From Paenibacillus curdlanolyticus YK9 (GTDB taxonomy: Bacteria > Bacillota > Bacilli > Paenibacillales > Paenibacillaceae), in contig NZ_AEDD01000015.1 in NCBI RefSeq assembly GCF_000179615.1, positions 1 through 64,000 on the forward strand: a stretch of DNA of 64,000 nucleotides. Direction: 5' to 3'. Within the stretch, counting starts at the first letter, position 1; every line of letters starts with the position of its first letter. The notes beneath the pieces are model-generated. The model was not told the DNA's origin and did not search any database. It worked only from the letters and a program-made list of their open reading frames with translations. Below are positions 25,194 to 34,100 of this stretch, piece after piece. The translations under genes and the position numbers were made by a program.

Positions 25194-25385
25194 TTGCAGT
25201 TCGTACAATGGCATCAACACCGAGTGCAGAAACGAGGAGGTATCCTTGCATATGGCGCAACGGGAAAGGCGGCTTTCTATGTTTTGGCCGCCTCATGTCA
25301 CTTCTTGATCGCATCTCGTTGCACGAACTGCAATGGAAACCTTCGAGGCAGGCCACTCCTGCCTTTCTCGTTGTACAAAGTGCAA
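25194..25385 (+). repeat. Four-palindrome TTGCA element, copy C
   Basis: Units at 25194-25208 (TTGCAGTTCGTACAA), 25246-25260, 25319-25333 and 25371-25385 (TTGTACAAAGTGCAA) are spaced 52, 73 and 52 bp. Units 1 and 4 are near reverse complements, as are 2 and 3. The whole element lies between converging genes ending at 25070 and 25391. Copy B is the same sequence in the opposite orientation. Confidence 0.85.
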
Positions 25386-25390
25386 CGGCA

Positions 25391-25669
25391 CTAACGGGAC
25401 CGCATGATCCTCCAGAGGGTCTTTAATAAAATAAATAATGATACTGCAGTGATAAAAATAAGAACCATCCAGAAAAGAAGAGCCAATTTCGGACTATTGT
25501 CTAGAAAACCGTGATAAACAACGAAATATGAATCATGGAACACAAAATCCTCTTCTTTTGAACCAATGAACATACTTGAGATGAGAGGGAAATTGAATCC
25601 CAATAATGCCATCTCAACTATTATCGCAAAGAGGATTCCCTGCCATATCGTTTTCTTGCTCCAAACCAT
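25391..25669 (-). CDS. Small membrane protein of unknown function
   Basis: About 92 residues with two membrane helices (TIWQGILFAIIVEMALLGFN and ALLFWMVLIFITAVSLFILL) joined by a charged loop containing KEEDFVFHDSYFVVYHGF, and a basic C-terminus. The motif FHDSYFVVYHG is reminiscent of heme-copper oxidase-like sequences, but the protein is far too short to be one. ATG 25669 with AAAGGATG is chosen over a TTG at 25714. It abuts repeat C. Confidence 0.6.
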   Translation of the reverse strand: MVWSKKTIWQGILFAIIVEMALLGFNFPLISSMFIGSKEEDFVFHDSYFVVYHGFLDNSPKLALLFWMVLIFITAVSLFILLKTLWRIMRSR

Positions 25670-25749
25670 TTCATCTTCATCCTTTAAACTTATTCTCTCA
25701 GTCGAAGAACTCAAGCTCTAGAAGGCTCTTCTGACTTTGTAAACTAAAG

Positions 25750-27045
25750 TTAGTCTTGAGCGACAACTCTTGTTTTGCTCGCCATGCCTCTGCCGATCCG
25801 AATGGCCATGAGCGAAGCGAAGAAGCAGGTAAAGCCGGCGATGACGAAGGCTTGCGAGTAGCTGCCGAGCCAGTCGCGAAGAACGCCTGCGCCATAGGCT
25901 GCCGTCGAAGCGCCGATCTGATGGGTCACGACGATCCAGCCGAAAATCATGCCGGACTGCTCTTTGCCGAACGATTGGCCAGCGAGCTTGGCGGTTGGCG
26001 GTACGGTTGCGATCCAATCGAGCCCGTAGAAGACAGAGAAGACAAGGAGCATTGCAGGCGTCGCATCGAGTGCATAGGGCAGGAACAGCAGCGACAGCCC
26101 GCGCAGCCCATAATACCAGAACAATAGCCAGCGGCTGTCGAATCGGTCGGATAACCAACCGGAAATCGTCGTGCCGAACAAGTCGAACAGGCCCATCAAT
26201 GCTAGCAAGCTAGCGGCCGTCACCTCCAACATGCCATGGTCGCCGCATGCTGCGATCAGATGCGTTCCGATAAGCCCGTTCGTCGAGAAGCCGCAGAAGA
26301 AGAACGTGCCGGCGAGCAGCCAGAACGTCAGGCTTTTCGCAGCAAGCCGGAGGCTTTGCAGCGGCGCGAGAAACAGGTTGCCTTTGAAAACAGTCGGCTT
26401 CACGATCTCATCGGAGCCGTAAGGAGCGATGCCCAGATCATAGGGGTGATTGCGCATCCAGATCGCAATCGCGACAAGGACGACCAGCACGCCGGCGACT
26501 GCGGCATAGATGGCGTAACGCCAGCCGAAGTTCGCGGTCATGGAGGCCATCAGCGGTAGGAACAGCAGCTGGCCGGTAGCGGCGCTCGCTGTGAGCAGGC
26601 CGACAATGAGCCCTTTGCGCTTCACGAACCATAGATTGCTGACGGTAACCCCGAGCACATTCGCCATCATGCCTGTAGCGAGGCCGGAGACGACGCCCCA
26701 GAGCAGCTCGAACTGCCATAGGGAGGTCATGAGCGGCGTAATCGCCAGGCTAGCCGCAACCACGGATAGCGCTCCGATGACGACTTTGCGGATGCCGTAG
26801 CGAAGCAACAGTGCGGCTGAGAACGGCCCGACCAGCCCATATAGGAAGATGCCAGTCGAGATTACGCTTGAAATGCCGCCGCGGCTCCAGCCGAATTCCT
26901 CTTGAAAAGGGACGAGCAGGATGCTGGGCAGCGACCGAATGCCTGCTGATACAAGCAGTGTTGCGAAGGTCAGGATCACGATAATCCAACCGTAATAAAG
27001 GCGCGAGCGGCGCTTTGGTTCTTGGGATAAAGCTGTTGTATTCAT
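25750..27045 (-). CDS. MFS transporter (OFA/MCT-like)
   Basis: An approximately 431-residue, 12-helix MFS protein: YYGWIIVILTFATLLVSAGI in helix 1 and FGWSRGGISSVISTGIFLYGLVGP are typical of the oxalate/formate and monocarboxylate branch. It probably carries an organic anion. ATG 27045 has GGAGGG 6 bases upstream. It lies 35 bp after the marR gene in the same direction, so it is probably the regulated gene of that pair. Confidence 0.87.
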   Translation of the reverse strand: MNTTALSQEPKRRSRLYYGWIIVILTFATLLVSAGIRSLPSILLVPFQEEFGWSRGGISSVISTGIFLYGLVGPFSAALLLRYGIRKVVIGALSVVAASLAITPLMTSLWQFELLWGVVSGLATGMMANVLGVTVSNLWFVKRKGLIVGLLTASAATGQLLFLPLMASMTANFGWRYAIYAAVAGVLVVLVAIAIWMRNHPYDLGIAPYGSDEIVKPTVFKGNLFLAPLQSLRLAAKSLTFWLLAGTFFFCGFSTNGLIGTHLIAACGDHGMLEVTAASLLALMGLFDLFGTTISGWLSDRFDSRWLLFWYYGLRGLSLLFLPYALDATPAMLLVFSVFYGLDWIATVPPTAKLAGQSFGKEQSGMIFGWIVVTHQIGASTAAYGAGVLRDWLGSYSQAFVIAGFTCFFASLMAIRIGRGMASKTRVVAQD

Positions 27046-27080
27046 GGGTATCCCTCCGTACTTTTGCTTTTCGTTAAGGC

Positions 27081-27545
27081 TCACTCCAGCTGTACGCCAG
27101 CGTTTTCTACGCTTGCCGTCAACAGCGCAGCAGCCTCCTTGCCGAGAATCGCTTCATACGTTTCTTTCAGTTTCTTGGACGCCTGGCGAATGGGCTGCTC
27201 CAGCTCAAAAGCTTTATCTGTCGGATAGACGAGCACTGTCTTGCCTTGCACTTGGCGCTCGACCAGCCGCTTGCCTTCGAGCTTATCGATGAAGCGGGTC
27301 AGTGTGGAGGGCGTAATGTAGAGCTTCTCGGACAGCTCCTTCTGCGTAATGCCGGGCTTGCCGATGACGAGGCGGATCAAGTAGCCATAAGCAGGCGCAA
27401 GCCCGGTCGTAGCAAAAGCGTCGTCAGCGATGCGCGAAATCGCCCGGCTCAGCCGGTTCGTCGTGAAATAGAGGCATTCGTGCAAAAAAGCTTCGTCAGG
27501 AGCGGAAGTCTGGTCATTGGCGGGCGGGTTGATTTCGCTGGACAT
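27081..27545 (-). CDS. MarR family transcriptional regulator
   Basis: A 154-residue winged-helix regulator: LAPAYGYLIRLVIGKPGITQKELSEKLYITPSTLTRFIDKLEGKRLVER is the DNA-binding core, and PTDKAFELEQPI follows the wing. ATG 27545 has AGGAGGAAC in place; upstream in-frame starts lack a site. It precedes the MFS gene and probably represses the two-gene operon through a dyad at 27598-27616. Confidence 0.88.
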   Translation of the reverse strand: MSSEINPPANDQTSAPDEAFLHECLYFTTNRLSRAISRIADDAFATTGLAPAYGYLIRLVIGKPGITQKELSEKLYITPSTLTRFIDKLEGKRLVERQVQGKTVLVYPTDKAFELEQPIRQASKKLKETYEAILGKEAAALLTASVENAGVQLE

Positions 27546-27597
27546 GTAGAAGTTCCTCCTCGGGTGGAATTGGTTTAGGTATGATTTGCCGTCTACA

Positions 27598-27616
27598 TTG
27601 TATTTTGTATGTACAA
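27598..27616 (-). promoter_or_regulatory. Possible MarR operator
   Basis: TTGTA and TACAA arms are separated by 9 bp, about 55 bp upstream of the marR start. Position and size fit a MarR-type operator. The arms are short, so this is tentative. Confidence 0.35.
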
Positions 27617-27790
27617 CTAAAATAAAGGATTTAACTTTAAATGTCAATAGGTGCTTCATCGCCCAATTGTGTGATAAGTTAATCGTAAGCTTACATACAT
27701 GTCCTATAGTGGAGAAAAAGCTGATCGCTAGTCATATCGATAAGATACGATAATCGTAGGGTGCGCTAGGGAAAGGAGCGTGTAGTCAGG

Positions 27791-29035
27791 TTGGAGAATG
27801 TACCTGTATCGAAACAAGCCCACTCCGTTGTAGGGCAAGAGCAGCCGGTAAGGCTTGGCAAGGGCGCTGCGTTATTGGAGGTGCTGCGCGTTTCAACGAA
27901 GCTGGGGCTTACCTCGTTCGGGGGACCGATCGCGCATCTTGGCTATTTTCATAATGAATACGTCCGTCGTCGGCAATGGATGGATGAACGCAGCTATGCG
28001 GATTTGGTGGCGCTCTGCCAGCTGCTGCCAGGACCTGCGAGCAGTCAGGTAGGGATCGGAATCGGAATTGCGAGAGCGGGATTGCTTGGTGGCGTGGTCG
28101 CGTGGCTCGGCTTTACGCTGCCATCGCTTATCGCGCTGATTGGATTTGCTTTGCTCATGCAGGGCTTCGATCTAGGCGCGGCGGGCTGGATTCACGGACT
28201 GAAAATCGTCGCCGTTGCGGTCGTGGCGCATGCCCTTCTCGGGATGGGGCAGAAGCTGCTGACGGATCGCGCCCGAATCGCGATTGCCGTTATTACGATG
28301 TCTGCTGCCCTCCTATGGCAGACATCGTACAGCCAAGTGCTGCTCATTGCTGCTGCAGGGGCTATGGGGGTATGGCTCTTTCATAATCGGCAGGCGGAGC
28401 AGAAACAGCCTGTCAGCGATCATATGCAAACAAGCCGGAGGCTGGGGCTGGCGTGTCTTGCGGCATTGGGCGCGCTGCTGGTACTCTTGCCGCTGTTGAG
28501 CTCGTGGAGCTCTAACCTATGGGTCGATCTATTCGATCGTTTTTATCGAGCAGGCGCCTTCGTATTCGGCGGCGGGCATGTCGTGCTGCCGCTGCTGGAG
28601 CACGAGGTGATGGCGAATGGCTGGGTTAGCCAGCAGGATTTTTTGGCGGGCTATGGCGTGACGCAGGCCGTTCCGGGTCCTTTATTCACGTTCGCAGGCT
28701 ACCTCGGCGCAATTGCAGGCGGTCTGCCCGGAGCGATAGTGGCGACCGTGGCGATTTTTCTGCCGGCGTTTCTGCTCGTGGTTGGCGTGCTCCCGTTCTG
28801 GAGCCAGCTGCGCAGCAGTCCTCGGATGCAAGGGGCATTGGCTGGCATCAATGCCGCTGTGGTCGGCATTTTGCTGGCCACGCTGTATGATCCGATATGG
28901 ACGTCGGCGATTGGCGGGGGCGGAGATTTCGCTCTGGCGGTTATTTTGTTCTCGATGCTGGCTTACTGGAAGCTGCCGCCGTGGACGGTGGTGCTGGTCG
29001 GTGTTGCCGGGGGCGTGGGGTTGGGGTGGCTGTAG
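27791..29035 (+). CDS. chrA: Chromate transporter ChrA (two CHR domains)
   Basis: A 414-residue membrane protein with two homologous CHR halves. The first carries GLTSFGGPIAHLGYFHNEYVRRRQW and CQLLPGPASSQV; the second carries GAFVFGGGHVVLPLLEHEV and YGVTQAVPGPLFTFAGYLG. This duplicated architecture is that of the CHR family, which expels chromate by an ion gradient; other anions are possible. The start is probably TTG 27791 behind GGAG. No chromate regulator gene is adjacent. Confidence 0.9.
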   Translation: MENVPVSKQAHSVVGQEQPVRLGKGAALLEVLRVSTKLGLTSFGGPIAHLGYFHNEYVRRRQWMDERSYADLVALCQLLPGPASSQVGIGIGIARAGLLGGVVAWLGFTLPSLIALIGFALLMQGFDLGAAGWIHGLKIVAVAVVAHALLGMGQKLLTDRARIAIAVITMSAALLWQTSYSQVLLIAAAGAMGVWLFHNRQAEQKQPVSDHMQTSRRLGLACLAALGALLVLLPLLSSWSSNLWVDLFDRFYRAGAFVFGGGHVVLPLLEHEVMANGWVSQQDFLAGYGVTQAVPGPLFTFAGYLGAIAGGLPGAIVATVAIFLPAFLLVVGVLPFWSQLRSSPRMQGALAGINAAVVGILLATLYDPIWTSAIGGGGDFALAVILFSMLAYWKLPPWTVVLVGVAGGVGLGWL

Positions 29036-29069
29036 CCAACCTATAAAGTATTTATTTCGTATTGATGCA

Positions 29070-29097
29070 GAAAAGGCACCCCCTCGGGTGCCTTTTC
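29070..29097. terminator. Bidirectional terminator between chrA and the chemoreceptor
   Basis: GAAAAGGCACCC-cctc-GGGTGCCTTTTC, a 12-bp perfect stem with T-rich flanks on both strands. Confidence 0.9.
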
Positions 29098-29108
29098 TAC
29101 ATCCTGCA

Positions 29109-30575
29109 CTATCGCACAGTCATCTGATTCAAGTCCGAAGCCAGCTTGTCCAGCTGCAGGAAGCTTTCGACGATGTCGCGAATTTGGCTGTCCTGCGTGA
29201 TCATGCTGGCGGACATGTCTTGCGTTGCCGCCATATTTTCCTCGGTAATGCCGGCGATCGTGACGATCTGGTCGGTAATGCGCGTATACTGCTGATGCAG
29301 GTCCTCCGCGGAGCGGTCGACCTGTTCGGATTGATCCTCCAAGTGGCCGGAATCGCTGGCGAGCGAGCGCATCACCTCGACAACCTTAGCCGCCGCAGCG
29401 CTGCCGCTGACGACGGACTGCTGGCCCTGCTGGACTTGATTTGCAGCCTCGACTGTTTTGGAACGAATGCGTTCAAGAATCAGTTCGATTTGCTCAGTGG
29501 AGTCCTTGGACGATTCTGCAAGCTTGCGAATTTCCTGTGCGACGACGCCGAAGCCCCTGCCATGCTCGCCCGCACGCGAAGCTTCAATTGCGGCATTGAG
29601 CGCGAGCAGGTTCGTTTGGGTGGAGATCGTTTTGATCGTAGACACGATGTCGCTGATCACTTTGTTCTGCTCGCCGAGCTCGTTCATGAGCTGGACGGAT
29701 GCATCGATCGTTTCGTTAACATGCCTCATTTCTTTTTCTAGCGATTCCGCTTCTTGGCTGCCGGCTTTTGTCAGCTTAGCGGAGCTGACCGAGAGGTCTC
29801 TCATCTCATTGGAACGATCTGCAAGTGAAGTGACAGACTGCTCGATTTCGCGAATGGCTTCGCTAATGTCGGTGATGCTGGATGTTTGCGTCTCGATGCT
29901 GGACGTGATCTCCGAGAAGGCAATCGTGACTTCTTTGGAAATCGTGCCCGTCGACGTGACATTGGATTTCAGATTCGTGCTGAAGTCGTTAAGCAGCGCA
30001 AGGGAATGCGAGACTTGATCTACGAGCTTCATCGATTTGGCATGCTCTGTCTCCGCGTGCTCCCGCTGTTCGGTCGCTTCGCGCTGCAGCCGTTCGCTGA
30101 ATTTGGTAGAGACGAATAGGGGCACGGCAACCATGCCTAAGTACATGAACATCGTAACGGGGCTATTATCGGCGAAGATAGCTTCTTTCATATCGCTCAT
30201 GAAGAAATACGCCGTAAGCACCGCACCCATGGAGCCGGAGAAGGCAATGGCCCGGGAGCTGCTGTAGAGCGTCATAATGGCAAGATTGATGTACACAAGG
30301 AAATAGGTCGTAATGACAGGACCGGTATGGATGAGAAGCAGAGTAAGCAAGGTCACGATTGTGGAAATAATGTACATGATGTAGTGCGTGAGCCACCGTT
30401 TGTAAGTCATTACCGTTGCTATGCCACAGGTAAGCGAACCTACGATCAATAGGGCGATGATAGAATCAGTGCCAGCTCCAGTCAACAGGTCCACGCCTAT
30501 GCCGAGTACGAGCATCCCCCAGATAATATTGACGAGCAATTTGTTGCGGCGGTGCAGAGTCTCGATATAATGCAC
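29109..30575 (-). CDS. Methyl-accepting chemotaxis protein
   Basis: A 488-residue chemoreceptor. The N-terminal 170 residues hold five or six membrane helices with almost no extracytoplasmic domain, so the sensor is probably the membrane bundle itself. No clear HAMP domain follows. The cytoplasmic part has the invariant hairpin tip [33 protein letters not shown] (shown here in parts), which binds CheA and CheW. The start is GTG 30575 with AAGGAGG 8 bases upstream. It is a single-gene unit. Confidence 0.9.
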   Translation of the reverse strand: MHYIETLHRRNKLLVNIIWGMLVLGIGVDLLTGAGTDSIIALLIVGSLTCGIATVMTYKRWLTHYIMYIISTIVTLLTLLLIHTGPVITTYFLVYINLAIMTLYSSSRAIAFSGSMGAVLTAYFFMSDMKEAIFADNSPVTMFMYLGMVAVPLFVSTKFSERLQREATEQREHAETEHAKSMKLVDQVSHSLALLNDFSTNLKSNVTSTGTISKEVTIAFSEITSSIETQTSSITDISEAIREIEQSVTSLADRSNEMRDLSVSSAKLTKAGSQEAESLEKEMRHVNETIDASVQLMNELGEQNKVISDIVSTIKTISTQTNLLALNAAIEASRAGEHGRGFGVVAQEIRKLAESSKDSTEQIELILERIRSKTVEAANQVQQGQQSVVSGSAAAAKVVEVMRSLASDSGHLEDQSEQVDRSAEDLHQQYTRITDQIVTIAGITEENMAATQDMSASMITQDSQIRDIVESFLQLDKLASDLNQMTVR

Positions 30576-30810
30576 AACATATCCTCCTTTTTCCAGTTCA
30601 ATTTGTTGTCCTCATAATACCATATAACGGCAAAGTTCGACATAATATTTACAGTAGGCGCAGTATTAGAGTCGGATTAAGTCGACTGTTAACTCGTTAG
30701 AGGCTAAATTACGCGATGAGGCTGAGGAAAGCAGGGAATGGAAGGCGAGGGGGCGCAAGGGATGGCAAGGACGGAGGTTGGGAGAAGGCTCATGAAATGC
30801 CGGATGCATT

Positions 30811-30992
30811 TAACGGACCTGGGGGCCCTTATTCGGCACAAATGCACTGGTTTCTCGTGTAACGGACCCCACAGCCGCTAAATCACACATATGGAGGGTC
30901 AGCCGGGTGATTTTGTGGCAATAGCGGCATCTGGGTCCGTTGCAGCTGGAAAAGACGCGATTTTCGTCAAATAACGGCTATCCGGTCCGTTA
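30811..30992. repeat. Four-core TAACGGACC element, complete copy
   Basis: The 9-mer core TAACGGACC lies at 30811 and 30860 on the plus strand and, as GGTCCGTT(A/G), at 30934 and 30984 on the minus strand. Distances are 49, 74 and 50 bp. Each core is followed by a GCCGCTA-like half (for example CACAGCCGCTA at 30871-30880). The arrangement forward, forward, reverse, reverse makes the whole element a nested inverted repeat. The rest of the 561-bp gap 30576-31136 shows nothing else I can name. Confidence 0.8.
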
Positions 30993-31136
30993 ACCAAGCC
31001 GAGCGGGGCAAGTAGAGCTTTAGAACGACATGCAGCACGCATGCACCGCAGGCACGCCGCCACGCGAAAAAGCCGCTCCGACATCCATCGTCGAAGCGGC
31101 GCACAGCATCGCAGCCTCATGCAAAATTCTGATGAT

Positions 31137-34100
31137 TTACTCGTCATCCTCCGGTATGACAATAACCGAGGCTTCCGCCTGCTTAGGCCCCGCATTGTCT
31201 GCCTGGCCCGTGACGGGGCTTGGTATGACGATGTCCTCGTCAGTTTCCGGCGTAACGAACGGAAACCTTCCTGTAATGACGGCGCCGATCGGGAACCGCT
31301 CCGTCTGGAACACAACGCCGAGCAGCGGCGCTGCGAATCGATAGCGAATCAGGTCTACATTGCCGGTATTCGTAGACGTAATGGTGAAGTGCACCGTTTC
31401 TCCGCCGAACACGACGGGCCGATCGACGGTTTCGCGGATTTTGAAATCAGGGATCGTGAAGGTGACGGTGGAAGCAGGCGCTTGCTCGAACGGCGTCTCA
31501 TTGGAATAGGCGGTCGCAATGCTCACATATTCTGTTCCGCCTATGGCGTCCGGCGGAATGCGGAAAGGCAGCGTGAATGCGCGGCTTTCTCCGGGAGCAA
31601 GCGAAGGCAGCGATGTGGTGAAGGCAGTTAGATTTTCGAATATGCGCACATTCGTCAGCGTGAATACAGAGTTATTTCGAACGGTCACCGTGAAGTAGAC
31701 GAGGCTTCCCGGTTCAGCAACGGGGCGGTCAACGACGTTGGTCAGCTGCAGCAGGAAATGGGGCAGCGCAATAATGACGTCGGCTTCGCTCTCGACCGGA
31801 TCGGTCTGCGGCGAAGTGACGATGACCCGATTGCGGACAATCGTACCTTGCGCCGTATGTGCGGGCACGTCGTAGCTGAAGGTAACGATCCGCTCTTCAT
31901 CAGCCACGAGTACGGCGATCCGCTGCTGCGTACCCGTCAAGGAGTCGCGAATGATAATATCGGTGGCCGTGGCGGCGCCAATGTTGGCGACGGTGACGGC
32001 ATAGACGATCGTACCGCCCGGTGCAGCGACGGTGCCGTTGGGCAGCTTCGTTACGCGCAGCGCCGTGCTCGTCAGCTCGGTGTACGCGACAACCTCCGCC
32101 TCCGCACTCTGCTCTAGCGCCTGATCGGACGAGCAAGTGAAGCGGTTCGGGATGACGGTGCCGTCAGGAACATTTGGAATGACAAAAGGAATTGTCCGCA
32201 CAATGGTCTCGCCGCCTTGCAGCAGCGGCACGGTTTCGGACAATCCGAGCGTCGCATCGATGAGCCGGACGTTCGTCTGCGGCGAGCTCGACAGATTCGT
32301 AACGGATAGGTGATAAAACACCGTCTGTCCCGGCATCGCGAATGCGGGCTCAACAGACTTCGATAAGCCGAGCACTGCGCCGACGACCGTTACGATAGCT
32401 TCCGCTTGGACGGTACCCGCCTCAGGCGACACAGCGCTTGCCAGATTGGCTATGGTCGATCCGATTAGCGCATTCAACGGAACGGTATACGTCGCCTCGA
32501 AGCGCTGCGATTCGCCGACGGCAAGCCCAGATACAGTCTGATCGATGCCGAGCAGCTCGTCAGTGAGCCGGAACGGCCCAAGCGCCACATTGCCGGGGTT
32601 CGCAACGATCAGCTCGTATTGGATCGTCTCGCCGGGAGCCGCTGTAAGTCGATCAGCTTTTTTGGCTAAACCGACGGCGGGCGTCGGAAGCACCTCCAGT
32701 TGGGCGCTTCCTTCCACCGGGCCGGTCTGATCGGAGATAGCGGCGGCGGTGTTGAAGTAGGTTTTAGGCGTCGTCTCCAGCGGAATGAGAAACGGAAATG
32801 TGATCGGCGTAGACTGCTGAGCTGCCAGCGATGGAAGCGTCGTATCGAGCCCTAACGTAGGGTCGGTGACGCGGACGTTCGTTAGCGGGGCGTTGCCTTT
32901 ATTGGTGACGATAAGGGTGAAAATGACCGTTTCGCCTGGAGCGGCTTGCGTTCGATCAACGAGCTTTTCAATAGCAAGCAATGAGGTATCGAGCACCTCT
33001 ACGGTGGCTCCTACCGTTAACGGCGGCAAGGATTCGACGACCGTGGTCGCTACATTCACGATGATCGATCCGATCGTTGCGTTGAGTGGAATAATATAAG
33101 GGAAATCCGCCGTAATCGTCGCGCCTTGCGGAATGCGGTCAATAACGGTATCAATGCCGAGCAAGGGGTCGGTGACACGCACGTTGACCAAGTCGATATT
33201 GCCGTTGTTCGTCGTCGTCAATGTGAAGGTGACAAGCTCGCCGGGATGCGCTTGTTTCTTGTTGACCGTCTTCGTGAACAGCAAGGAAGGCGTATTCACG
33301 ATGAGCACAACGGCAGTCGCCGTATGCGGGTCGGCGAAGGCCTCATTCGTCACGACAACCGTGTTCGTAAGCGGCCCAATCGGCGTGTTGGGCGGAACGA
33401 TGTAGGGGAATGTGGCTACGAATGATTGAAGAGGGGCAAGTGCCGGTATGGTCAAATGAATGCCAAGCAGCGCATCATCGACCTTGATGCTCGTTAGCGG
33501 CAGATTGCCGGTGTTCACGACTTGAATGATATAGTTCACCTGTTCGCCCGCGAAGGCGGTTGAGCGGTCCGGAACCTTCAGTACCGATAAAGCGGCGAAA
33601 GGCGAGCAGGAGCAGGCGATTGTCGGCGATTGGAAAAACAGCGTACGAGGCGGAGTGTCGTATACGACAACGCCCGCAGCGCTTTGCTGATGGCTAGGCT
33701 CGTTGAAGGTGACATACGTTTCTTGATCGATATTCGTAGGCAGCTGGTCGCCATTAGCAAGCGGGTTCGACTGCACGAGATAGGATAATGAGATGCGGGT
33801 GTTGCTTGTGTTCGACAGCAGGCCTACGGGCAGAACGCCGAAGTCGATAACGATCGTACCGCTGCTCGATACGGTGGCGTCACTAACATCGGGCAATAAA
33901 GCGGCTTTTGGATAGATAGTAAATTCCGGATCATCCGGATCGATAATGACCGGCTGGTTCGGCGATTTGAGCAGCAGCCCGTCGCGGATGCCGCTAATGC
34001 GAATCGAGCCTGGCACGTAGGCGAACAGCGCCGTATTGATCTGGTCGTGTAGGACGACCCTCAGTCCGGCGGAAAGCTGGAACAAATCCTGGACGAGCGC

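Noticed and set aside
25194-25385. TTGCA units as RNA hairpins of a non-coding RNA
   Set aside because: Several units have C-A or A-C mismatches in the arms when read as RNA on either strand, while spacing follows DNA helical turns. RNA folding is therefore the weaker explanation, although not excluded.
25391-25669. Fragment of a cytochrome oxidase subunit I because of FHDSYFVVYHG
   Set aside because: Only two helices and about 92 residues, with no heme or copper ligand set. The similarity is limited to one short motif.
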